NCBI GenBank assembly: GCA_003165595.1
Contig: PLWQ01000035.1
Location: forward strand, 63,407-117,332
Direction: 5' to 3'
Source: Fibrobacterota bacterium
GTDB lineage: Bacteria; Fibrobacterota; Chitinivibrionia; Chitinivibrionales; FEN-1185
DNA: 53,926 bases
Numbering within the stretch: the stretch's first letter is position 1; each line of letters opens with the position of its first letter. A model generated the notes under the pieces. The model was not told the DNA's origin and ran no database searches. It saw only the letters and a program-made list of their open reading frames with translations. The position numbers and the translations under genes were made by a program. This document shows, one piece after another, positions 35,487 to 43,547 of this stretch.

Positions 35487-35801
35487 GTGGACTCGTTCGA
35501 AAACGTAACAGTTGTCAAGAAGGCCAATGTGTATTTCGGCGGTACGGTGACCAGCAGAACCGTTGTGTTTGCCAATGGAGAAAAGAAGACGCTGGGCATC
35601 ATGATGCCCGGAGAGTACGAATTCGGCACCGGCGACAAGGAGATCATGGAAATCATGGCCGGAAGCCTGCAGGTGCAGCTGCCTCAAAGCGCAGAGTGGA
35701 AGGCGATTCGCGCAGGACAGACATTCGAGGTGCCGGGAAAGTCTAAGTTCCGGCTCAAGGTGGCGGAGCTAACCGATTATTGTTGCTCGTATGTGAAGTA
35801 G
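35487..35801 (+). CDS. ppnP: Pyrimidine/purine nucleoside phosphorylase
   Basis: The 104-residue product matches the PpnP (DUF1255) cupin family: [76 protein letters not shown]. These enzymes split nucleosides with phosphate into base and ribose 1-phosphate. The start is GTG, with GGAGGA 6 bases upstream; the longer open frame upstream has no family similarity. It is a single gene; the neighbours on both sides are divergent or convergent. Confidence 0.9.
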   Translation: MDSFENVTVVKKANVYFGGTVTSRTVVFANGEKKTLGIMMPGEYEFGTGDKEIMEIMAGSLQVQLPQSAEWKAIRAGQTFEVPGKSKFRLKVAELTDYCCSYVK

Positions 35802-35872
35802 CGAGCAATAAGGGTTTGAATCTTGGCGTTCCCCCCACCTTGCAAAGGCGCGGGGCGAAACGGTCAGCGAAA

Positions 35873-35904
35873 AACGGTAAAGCCGCTCACGCGTCTTTAC
35901 CGTT
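35873..35904. terminator. Hairpin terminator between convergent genes
   Basis: AACGGTAAAG (35873-35882) pairs perfectly with CTTTACCGTT (35895-35904). It lies between ppnP and the convergent gene at 35897 and overlaps the latter's stop codon. Confidence 0.6.
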
Positions 35905-36385
35905 CACACTTTTCCTTCAGGGCCTTCATTTCCTTGTCGTAAACCGCGAACACATCGTTCTTGATGTTTTCCGGCAGGCGCTGGACAACGATCATGGTCT
36001 CTTCGGTGGTATTGTAGTCTATCTGGTTGAGCAGGATGATGATGGTGCCGATGGACGGATTTTCCAATCGAAGCAACTTGTTCTTCTCGTATTCGACAAC
36101 CTCCCAATTGCTCCGGGTGACAACGCCCTTAAACTCGCTCACGTTTTCGAACAGAACACCTTTCCCCTGTTTGATTTTAGAGATGACGTTCACCTGTTTG
36201 TGGAATTCCGGGAAAAGCGCGGGATAGGATTCGAAATCGGACACCACGGAAAAGATCTTCTCGGGCATTGCGGCGATCGCGATGCGCTTTTCAAACACAT
36301 AGCTGTTCTGGCATCCGCACACCACCGCACAGCACATGCCAAGGGCAAACCACGCCAGCCACGCGGGTAACTTTCTCTGCCTCAT
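35897..36385 (-). CDS. SRPBCC/START-like lipoprotein
   Basis: The 162-residue product starts with a basic, hydrophobic lipoprotein signal (lipobox VCGC, Cys25) and then has a polyketide-cyclase/START-like fold signature: IAAMPEKIFSVVSDFESYPA, LFPEFHKQVNVIS, WEVVEYEKNKLLRLE. Members bind hydrophobic ligands in a deep pocket; here the lipid anchor places it in the periplasm, perhaps to carry a lipid or quinone intermediate (inference). The open frame extends 30 codons further upstream, but the ATG before the signal fits best. Confidence 0.7.
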   Translation of the reverse strand: MRQRKLPAWLAWFALGMCCAVVCGCQNSYVFEKRIAIAAMPEKIFSVVSDFESYPALFPEFHKQVNVISKIKQGKGVLFENVSEFKGVVTRSNWEVVEYEKNKLLRLENPSIGTIIILLNQIDYNTTEETMIVVQRLPENIKNDVFAVYDKEMKALKEKCER

Positions 36386-36557
36386 ACCGTACCTCGTACT
36401 AATTATAGCCTCTGTTCTTTGTAAATTGCCATATTTTTCTTGGTGCCCCGGCAAACGGGCGGCGGACACGGGCAATGCCGCCCGGGCACCCCGTTTATAA
36501 ATTAAGAAATCACGGGCCGAAATTCAAGCGACATGATTTATATTAGGTTCTTGATTT

Positions 36558-37205
36558 ATGCAATCACCAGATAACACGGCCGCCGCGGGCGGCATCATTC
36601 CCCTCGACCTCGTGAGCGGGTCCGCTTGGGTGTTGGGCTCCGTGCTCGGCAGAACCTGGCGTTTTTCCATAGAGGGAACGCGGGAAATCGATCCGTTTCG
36701 TGACAGGGACAAAGGCGTCATCTTTTGTTTCTGGCATTCGCAGATTCTTCCGCTCGCATACATCTTCCGCGGTGTGGGCGTTACCGCCGTCGTCTCGGCA
36801 AGCAAAGACGGCGACCGCGCAACCGCCGTTGCCCAGCGATGGAACCACGATACCATACGCGGCTCCTCGTCGCGGGGCCAACTTGCGGTTATCAGGCAGT
36901 GCATCCGCACGCTCGCCGGCGGCAGAAACGTGGTGATCATCCCCGATGGTCCGCGCGGGCCGCGGGAGGAGGTGAAGCCGGGGGCAGCCATGATTGCGCT
37001 CATGACAAATGCGCCGGTGGTTCCCGTTCGAGCAATCCCCAGGCGGGCCTGGCGGCTCAATTCGTGGGACGGGTTCGTCATTCCCAAACCATTCACGCAC
37101 ATAACGGTCGATTTCAAAGCCCCCCTGCATCCGTCGCAGTTCACCGAGGCCGGTACCCGCGTTGAGCAGTTTACGCGCTCGCTGCAGGAAGCGCTTCTTC
37201 CATGA
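36558..37205 (+). CDS. DUF374 lysophospholipid acyltransferase family protein
   Basis: The 215-residue product shows the DUF374 pattern: GVIFCFWHSQILPLAYIF (acyltransferase HxxxxD-like histidine region), VVSASKDGDRATAVAQRW, TIRGSSSRGQLAVIRQ, VVIIPDGPRGPREEVKPGAA and LNSWDGFVIPKPF. The family is related to the LpxL/Lyso acyltransferases and is often linked to lipid A or glycolipid acylation at the inner membrane. Stop and next start overlap by 4 bases (ATGA), making it the first gene of a DUF374-GT2-pcm operon. Confidence 0.88.
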   Translation: MQSPDNTAAAGGIIPLDLVSGSAWVLGSVLGRTWRFSIEGTREIDPFRDRDKGVIFCFWHSQILPLAYIFRGVGVTAVVSASKDGDRATAVAQRWNHDTIRGSSSRGQLAVIRQCIRTLAGGRNVVIIPDGPRGPREEVKPGAAMIALMTNAPVVPVRAIPRRAWRLNSWDGFVIPKPFTHITVDFKAPLHPSQFTEAGTRVEQFTRSLQEALLP

Positions 37206-37921
37206 CGCAACACCAACTGCAGTGGCCCGCCGATACGTTTGTCCTTGTGCCCGCGTACAAAGCGGCCGCAGCGCTCAACGTCCTGCTTCCGAAGCTGCTC
37301 AACGCCGTGCCGGCGTCGAACGTCTGTGTCGCAGACGACGGATCGCGCGACGGCACCCCGCAGGTATGCGGCGGTTTTGACGTAGCTTGCGTTTCAAATC
37401 CTGTCAATAAGGGCAAGGGCGCAGCCCTGGAACAGGGATTCTCGCACCTGATGGGTGACAAGGGTGCTTCCTGGATTATCACAATGGATGCGGACGGCCA
37501 GCATGCAGTGGCGGACCTGCCGGTATTTCTCAGGTCGATTGCAGAAATGCCGGACGCTGGAATCATCGCGGGACGGCGCACCATGCGGCCCGGCGCCATG
37601 CCGCTATCCCGTATTTGCTCCAACATGCTCACGTCGAGATTCCTGTCGCTGCTCACGGGGAAACGAATTCTCGACAGTCAATGCGGCTTCAGGGCATATT
37701 CCGGCAGGCTGCTCGCAGCTGCGCCGTGCAGGTTCGAGAGATTCGAAATGGAATCGGAAATAATCATGCGCGCCTGCCGCCTTGGATTTTCGGTAAATTT
37801 CGTGAACGTGCAAACATTATATTTCTCTACCCAAAGCCACATTTCGCACGTCGCGGACACACTGCGATGGCTGCGGGCAGTAATTACCATCTTTCTAGAA
37901 TTGCGTCGTACCACACCGTGA
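37202..37921 (+). CDS. Family 2 glycosyltransferase (dolichol-phosphate-mannose synthase-like)
   Basis: The 239-residue product has a GT-A fold: FVLVPAYKAAAALNVLLPKL, NVCVADDGSRDGTPQV, NKGKGAALEQGFSHL, the metal-binding WIITMDADGQH, ADLPVFLRSI, and DSQCGFRAYSGRLL with FEMESEIIMRA, the acceptor region typical of polyprenyl-phosphate glycosyltransferases. No transmembrane extension. It likely transfers a sugar to an isoprenoid or lipid carrier. Overlaps the upstream acyltransferase gene by 4 bases, suggesting joint work on a glycolipid. Confidence 0.88.
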   Translation: MTQHQLQWPADTFVLVPAYKAAAALNVLLPKLLNAVPASNVCVADDGSRDGTPQVCGGFDVACVSNPVNKGKGAALEQGFSHLMGDKGASWIITMDADGQHAVADLPVFLRSIAEMPDAGIIAGRRTMRPGAMPLSRICSNMLTSRFLSLLTGKRILDSQCGFRAYSGRLLAAAPCRFERFEMESEIIMRACRLGFSVNFVNVQTLYFSTQSHISHVADTLRWLRAVITIFLELRRTTP

Positions 37922-37923
37922 CC

Positions 37924-38583
37924 ATGTACACGCTCAAGCCGGAAATCGCCGGCGAACGCCTCATCAAGAAACTGCGCGAAAAAGGCATTACCGACGAAAA
38001 AGTCCTCGATGCGTTTCGCAAAGTTCCCCGGCATCTGTTCGTCGACAAAATGCTCTACGCGCAGGCCTACGACGACAATGCCTTGCCCATCGGTGGCGGC
38101 CAGACCATCTCGCAGCCGTATGTGGTGGCCCTCATGACGCAGATCCTGCAGCTCGGCAGGGACCAGAAAATCCTGGAAATCGGGACCGGCTCCGGATTCC
38201 AAACAGCCGTCCTCTCCCAGTTTTCCCGCAGGGTTTACACAATAGAACGCAACAGGGACCTGGGAACGCTCGCCCTTAAACGTCTCCGCGACCTGGGCTA
38301 CCAGAACGTCGTGTTCAAGGTGGGAGACGGCACGCGCGGCTGGGTACAGCATGCGCCCTTCGACAGGATCATCGTGACCGCAGGCGCGCCGGCCATTCCC
38401 CAGGAGCTTGTGGACCAGCTTGCCCTGGGGGGCAGAATGATCATTCCCGCCGGAGACCGGAACATCCAGGACCTCGAGGTGTACGACAAGCGCGAAACCG
38501 GCATCGAGAAAACAAAGGCCGGGAGCGTTGTTTTTGTGCCGCTCATCGGCGAAAAAGGGTGGGCCGATCCGGGCAGAAAGTAA
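37924..38583 (+). CDS. pcm: Protein-L-isoaspartate O-methyltransferase
   Basis: The 219-residue product uses SAM to methylate isoaspartyl residues in damaged proteins. Diagnostic blocks are VPRHLFVDKMLYAQAYDDNA, LPIGGGQTISQPYVVALMTQ, the SAM-binding ILEIGTGSGFQTAVLSQF, VYTIERNRDLGTLA and FDRIIVTAGAPAIPQELVDQ. Start at ATG 37924 or GTG 37918 (the GTG would overlap the upstream stop). Last gene of the three-gene operon; repeat R1 copy 2 follows 6 bases after the stop. Confidence 0.94.
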   Translation: MYTLKPEIAGERLIKKLREKGITDEKVLDAFRKVPRHLFVDKMLYAQAYDDNALPIGGGQTISQPYVVALMTQILQLGRDQKILEIGTGSGFQTAVLSQFSRRVYTIERNRDLGTLALKRLRDLGYQNVVFKVGDGTRGWVQHAPFDRIIVTAGAPAIPQELVDQLALGGRMIIPAGDRNIQDLEVYDKRETGIEKTKAGSVVFVPLIGEKGWADPGRK

Positions 38584-38589
38584 GAGAAG

Positions 38590-38708
38590 AGTGAAGATGC
38601 CCCGCAGCAAGCTGCGGGGCATCTTCCATCCCTAAGGAAGAAGAAGTTTATAGTCGTTTGCTAACCCCGAATCGGTAGCTTCGGCGAATGCGCAAACTTT
38701 GGGATTCA
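38590..38708 (+). repeat. Structured dispersed repeat R1, copy 2
   Basis: It has a 15-bp perfect hairpin (38593-38607 with 38612-38626) directly after the pcm stop, then the same conserved stretch as copy 1 (from GAAGAAGAAGTTTATAGTCG), GTTTGC (38656-38661), CCGAA/TTCGG (38667-38671 with 38680-38684), GCAAAC (38692-38697) and GGGATTCA. The inner loop is only about 30 nt against about 120 in copy 1. Confidence 0.7.
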
Positions 38709-38822
38709 CCGCAAAGGCGCCAAGAACTCATAGGAAGAAAGGATAGGATTTCACTTCAAAGACGTATACCCATCTTGCAAAGATGATTGTTTTCTTTGCG
38801 AACTTTGCGACTTTGCGGTGAG
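38706..38822. repeat. Inverted GCAAAGG-type repeat pair before dedA
   Basis: TTCACCGCAAAGGCGCCAAG at 38705 is answered by CTTTGCGACTTTGCGGTG in inverted orientation at 38803-38820, so the pcm-dedA gap can fold back. Related single sequences are near 49821 and 51575. Confidence 0.65.
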
Positions 38823-38837
38823 TCCGGCATTCTATCG

Positions 38838-39443
38838 ATGAGCGTAACCGCATTCATAGCCGACTATGCCACAAGGCTGATTGACGCGACCGGATATCCG
38901 GGCGTCTTCGCCCTCATGACCATGGAAAGCATGGTCCTCCCCGTTCCAAGCGAGGCGGTGATGCCGTTCGCAGGGTTCCTTGTAGCGACGCACCGGTTCG
39001 CCATGGCGCCCGTGGTCGCTGCGGCAACCATCGGGAGCATCGTCGGGTCGCTGTGCTCCTACTGGATCGGCCGCTACGGCGGAACGCCTTTTGTCAACAG
39101 ATGGGGGAAATACCTGCTGCTCAACCGCCACGACCTCGCGGTCACGGAGTCATTCTTCCAGAAACGTGGACCCATCACCATTTTCCTGTGCCGGTTTATT
39201 CCCGTGGTGCGCCATCTTATCTCGATTCCCGCGGGCACGGCAAAAATGAGCCTTCCTGTCTTCCTCACCTACACGATTCTGGGAGCCGCACTCTGGAACG
39301 CCTTCCTCGCCTTTTGCGGGCTGTATCTGAAACAGAACTGGGAAGTCGTGATGAAATACAGCCACCTGGTTGACATTGCGGTAGTGCTCATTCTCCTCGG
39401 CTTGATACTATTCTTTGTCGTGAGGCATGTGAAGAGGAAGTAG
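38838..39443 (+). CDS. DedA family (VTT domain) membrane protein
   Basis: The 201-residue product is a polytopic membrane protein with the DedA/VTT pattern: YPGVFALMTMESMVLPVPSE, AVMPFAGFLVA, GSIVGSLCSYWIGRYGG, FFQKRGPITIFLCRFIPVVR, SIPAGTAKMSLPVFLTYT. DedA proteins translocate undecaprenyl phosphate or phospholipids across the inner membrane. Residue motifs ExMxxPxPSE and the FxRFIPxxR arginines are present. Start at ATG 38838; an open frame reaches 17 codons upstream, into repeat DNA, and is not credible. The C-terminus has the basic tail RHVKRK. Confidence 0.92.
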   Translation: MSVTAFIADYATRLIDATGYPGVFALMTMESMVLPVPSEAVMPFAGFLVATHRFAMAPVVAAATIGSIVGSLCSYWIGRYGGTPFVNRWGKYLLLNRHDLAVTESFFQKRGPITIFLCRFIPVVRHLISIPAGTAKMSLPVFLTYTILGAALWNAFLAFCGLYLKQNWEVVMKYSHLVDIAVVLILLGLILFFVVRHVKRK

Positions 39444-39484
39444 CGGCCCAATCGACGTATCGCATAACTTTAAAAGTGGGTTGG

Positions 39485-39632
39485 GCGTTACCACCGGCTG
39501 GCCAGACGCGCAGCCGGTGGTCGGCCCTCCTTTCAGGCTCGGCCATCGGCCTCGGTGCCGCCTGCCGCCAGGGCCTGCGGCCGCGGTCAGGCGGCCCTGC
39601 GCTCCAGCGCACCCTTCAGTCCGGCCTAACGC
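39485..39632. repeat. GC-rich palindromic element with terminal inverted repeats
   Basis: It begins with GCGTTA and ends with TAACGC; an 11-bp perfect hairpin (39490-39500 with 39511-39521) follows the left end. GTTGGGC (39480) and GCCTAAC (39624) fit the 7-mer consensus of integron attC simple sites, but in the R'-R'' order, so they do not define one attC. A MITE-like element is the alternative. Confidence 0.4.
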
Positions 39633-39774
39633 ATGGCAGCGGACCACACCCACAGTACTCTCGTTCATTGTCAACAGCGACCAGTCCCTCGAAGTTACTC
39701 AAGGCGCAAATGCTTACCTCGGCAGAATTCCCCATTCTCGTCTGTCACATCTTGCCCTTCTAACTGCAGCTCGC

Positions 39775-39829
39775 GGGTGCCCCCTAGCCGAAGTTGATAT
39801 TTGCAACTACCCTCGCTAGGGGTGCACCC
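39775..39829. other. Long hairpin
   Basis: GGGTGC plus CCCCTAGC (39775-39788) pair with GCTAGGGG plus TGCACCC (39815-39829) with one bulged A; inner AGTTG/CAACT also pairs. No T run on either side was seen. Confidence 0.6.
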
Positions 39830-39914
39830 AGGAGGGGGTGACGGAGGACGCCGAAGGCGGCCGTAGGCAGGGGGAAACTTCCCCCACAAAAGCAAACTTT
39901 GAGCGATGGATTAT

Positions 39915-41285
39915 CTATTCATATACCGGCACGATATTGTATTCCCTGATCTTCCTGTACAGCGTCTTCGGGTTAATTTCCAGGATTTTCGCCGCTTTTC
40001 CCTTGTGCCCCTGCACATGTTTGAGCACACTCACAATATGCCTGCGCTCGATTTCGGACAGCGGCGCCATGGCGTCGGCGGCGGACGACGGGGCCGCATC
40101 GGGCGCCTTTTCTTCCCGGCGCGCCTTTACTTTAAGGAACGAGACGTCGGCAGCCGTAATTGCCCGGCCCGGGCACAGGATGCATGTCCGTTCAACCACG
40201 TTCTTGAGTTCGCGTATGTTGCCCGGCCAGTCGTAACTTCGGAGGAACTCCAGGGCGTCGGCAGCGAAACGGCTCTGAAATCCCTGGGAGCGGATGACGT
40301 TCTCCACAAGCAATACGATGTCGTCCTTGTGGTCGCGCAACGGAGGAACCACCACCGACAGAACGTTGAGCCTGTAATACAGATCGTCGCGAAAGAGCTT
40401 CTGGGACACAAGATCCTCGAGGTTCCTGTTTGTCGCGCACAGAATGCGCACGTTGAGGCTGATGTCCTTCGTCCCGCCCACGCGGCGAATCTCCCCAGTC
40501 TCCAGAAATCGCAGCAACTTGGCCTGGAACGCAAGGGGCAGTTCGCCTATTTCGTCGAGAAACAGGGTGCCGCCGTCGGCGATCTCGGCCAATCCCCGCT
40601 TCTGCACTTTCGCGTCGGTGAATGCCCCTTTTTCGTGGCCGAAAAGCTCGCTCTCCAGAAGGTTTTCCGGAAACGACGCGCAACTGACGGCAACGAATTG
40701 CTTATCGCCATTCTGGCTGTTCTCGTGAATGGAACGGGCAACGAGCTCCTTGCCGGTTCCGCTTTCGCCGAGAATGAGCACATTCGACTGCGTGGGCGCC
40801 ACCCGCGAGATAATGGCGCGCAAATCGTCGATTTCCTTGCTTTCCCCGATGATGGTACCGCCGTACGCGGTTTTCCGCATCTCCTCTCGGAGTATGCGGC
40901 GGTCGAGCTGCGAGCGCTGGTGTTCGAGAGCGCGGTCGATCTGTATTATCAGTTCATTAAGCTGGTACGGTTTCTTTACATATTCGAAAGCGCCCAATTT
41001 CATGCACTGGATGGCGCTTTCGAGCGTGGCATTGCCGGTGAGAACGATCACCTCGCTCACGATGTTCTCCGCGCGAATCGTACGAAGCACCGAGATGCCG
41101 TCGATTACCGGCATCACGATGTCGAGCAGCACAATGTGGTAAAAGTCCTCCCGAACGCGGCGCAGCGCTTCCTCCCCGCCGGACGCGACATCAACCGCAT
41201 AACCGGCACGGGTCAATTCGTTGCCGAGAAGCAGCCGCAGGCTCGCTTCGTCGTCCACCACGAGCAGTTTTCCTTTTCTGGCCAT
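39915..41285 (-). CDS. NtrC-family sigma-54-dependent response regulator
   Basis: The 456-residue product has an N-terminal receiver (phospho-acceptor Asp55 in VLLDIVMP), a central AAA+ domain with Walker A GESGTGKE (173-180), the sigma-54 contact loop GAFTDA (220-225, where most relatives have GAFTGA), Walker B-type GGTLFLDEIGEL, and a C-terminal Fis-type helix-turn-helix (IVSVLKHVQGHKGKAAKILE, INPKTLYRKIREY). It activates RpoN-dependent promoters when phosphorylated. It is the last gene of rdgB-kinase-regulator, 13 bases after the kinase stop, with AGAGGCG as ribosome site. The partner is certainly the kinase next to it. Confidence 0.93.
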   Translation of the reverse strand: MARKGKLLVVDDEASLRLLLGNELTRAGYAVDVASGGEEALRRVREDFYHIVLLDIVMPVIDGISVLRTIRAENIVSEVIVLTGNATLESAIQCMKLGAFEYVKKPYQLNELIIQIDRALEHQRSQLDRRILREEMRKTAYGGTIIGESKEIDDLRAIISRVAPTQSNVLILGESGTGKELVARSIHENSQNGDKQFVAVSCASFPENLLESELFGHEKGAFTDAKVQKRGLAEIADGGTLFLDEIGELPLAFQAKLLRFLETGEIRRVGGTKDISLNVRILCATNRNLEDLVSQKLFRDDLYYRLNVLSVVVPPLRDHKDDIVLLVENVIRSQGFQSRFAADALEFLRSYDWPGNIRELKNVVERTCILCPGRAITAADVSFLKVKARREEKAPDAAPSSAADAMAPLSEIERRHIVSVLKHVQGHKGKAAKILEINPKTLYRKIREYNIVPVYE

Positions 41286-42799
41286 CGAATCGCCTCTTTT
41301 ACTTTGTGGATTTGCCGTCCGGCGTTTCCCCGGCGCTGGGGATGTCGAGGGTCACGGTGGTGCCATTCCCCGGTTCGCTCGTAACATCTATGGCGCCGTT
41401 GCATTCTTCCATGATTACGTGGCTCATTGCAAGGCCGAGCCCCATGCCCTGCCCGACCTGCTTGGTTGTGAAGAACGGGTCAAACACCTTTGGCAGGACG
41501 TCGGCGGGAATTCCCGGGCCGTTGTCGGCGATTTTGAGCCGTACAAACCGGCCCTCGTTCTCACACGAAATCGACACCGAGTTGCCGCTGCCGCAGAAAT
41601 CGAGCGAATTCGTAAGGATATAGACAACTGCCTGCTGAAGCTTTTGCAGATCGGCCCGAACCCGGGTTCCCGCCGCAATCGCCTCTACAAGGGCGACTTG
41701 TTTCTTGGCCGCGGCAGCCTTTACGAGCCGCAGCGCTCCGCCCACGCATTCGGCAAGCGTAAAATTCCTGATCTGAACGTCGCCTTCCCGCGCAAACCTC
41801 GACAGGTTTTCCACGGTGTCCCGGCACCGCAGCGTCTCGGCGTTGATAATCGACATGTACTGACCGAGTTCCTCTTTGTCCAGGTCTTCCTCTTTTTTGA
41901 TGCGCTCCAGAATCGCGCCGGAAAACCCGAGTATCGCGGTAAGGGGATTGTTGAGCTCATGAGCGACACCCGAAGCAAACGTGCCGATGGACGCCAGCCG
42001 CGCCGAACGGTAGAGCTGGCTTCGCGCGAATTTCTGTTCCTGCTCCAGTTTCACGTTCTGGGTGACGTCCTGCATAGCCACCATGAAGTAACCTTCAAGG
42101 CCCCTGCTCTCCATGCCCACCGCGCTCAGGCTCACGTACATAGCTTCCGACGGGGACTTCTTATTGATAAAAGGCAAGACTGGGTTGGGCGGGTGGACTT
42201 TCTCATTGGCGAGAAAATCGAGGAACGCGGCGATCATTTTGTGGTCGAGAGGTTCGAAGAACGAGTAAAAACTCGTGCCCATGATGCCGGCCTTGTCCGT
42301 GCCCGTCCTGGAACAGAACAATGCGTTGCAATCGGTGATGGTCCGGGATTCATTGATGGTTACGTACATGTGCGGCGCGTTTTCGTACAGAAATTCATAG
42401 TTCCGTTTCGAACCGAGCAACTCGCTCTGAAGTTCACGTATCCGCAGCATCACGCGGATGCGGGCAAGCAGTTCCTCGGAATGAAACGGCTTGGTGATGA
42501 AATCGTCGGCATGGCGGAGGCCGGTCACCTTCTCCTGCTGGCCGCCGAGCGCGCTCAGAAAAATGATGGGGACAAAATCGCTCTTGCCGAACAGGGTCCG
42601 CATTTGTCGTGACGTTTCGAACCCGTCCATGCCCGGCATCATGATATCGAGAAGCACCAGATCCACGGGGTTTTTTTGCACAAAATCAAGTGCCTCCGCC
42701 CCGCTGTGGCATACGCTCACCGCGTAGTCCGATGTCTTCAGAAGGTCGGCTATGTACATTGCCGCATTCCGGTCATCATCGACAACGAGGATCCGCGTT

Positions 42800-43417
<618 letters not shown>

Positions 43418-43465
43418 AGTAGGTCGATCCGCTGATAGTCTGCCGCCGTGTGGACCTCACCCCTC

Positions 43466-43534
43466 CCCCTCTCCCACAGGGAGAGGGGCATTCCAGCACG
43501 AGTCTTCACCCCCTTCTCTTTCAAGAGAGGGGGG
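43466..43534. repeat. Pair of C/G-rich hairpins between rdgB and leuS
   Basis: CCCCTCTCCC aca GGGAGAGGGG (43466-43488) is a perfect hairpin and CCCCCTTCTCTT tc AAGAGAGGGGG (43509-43534) is near-perfect. No T run follows on the leuS strand, but they may stop transcription or protect the leuS 3' end. Confidence 0.6.
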
Positions 43535-43547
43535 CCGGGGGGATGAG

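Larger units (their letters stand above)
39444..39914. other. Gene-free, GC-rich intergenic region with palindromes
   Basis: About 470 bases between dedA and the response regulator stop. The first part is a 148-base GC-rich element bounded by GCGTTA/TAACGC (39485-39632); the second has a long hairpin (39775-39829) and a GGGGGAA/TTCCCCC palindrome near 39870-39890. No open frame looks coding. Confidence 0.6.

Noticed and set aside
39443-39490. Short attC made of GCCCAAT and GTTGGGC
   Set aside because: The left 7-mer lacks the required AAC, and the interval is shorter than typical attC sites.
39906-42612. Two long plus-strand open frames across the kinase and regulator
   Set aside because: The minus-strand proteins have complete catalytic and receiver motifs; the plus-strand frames show none.
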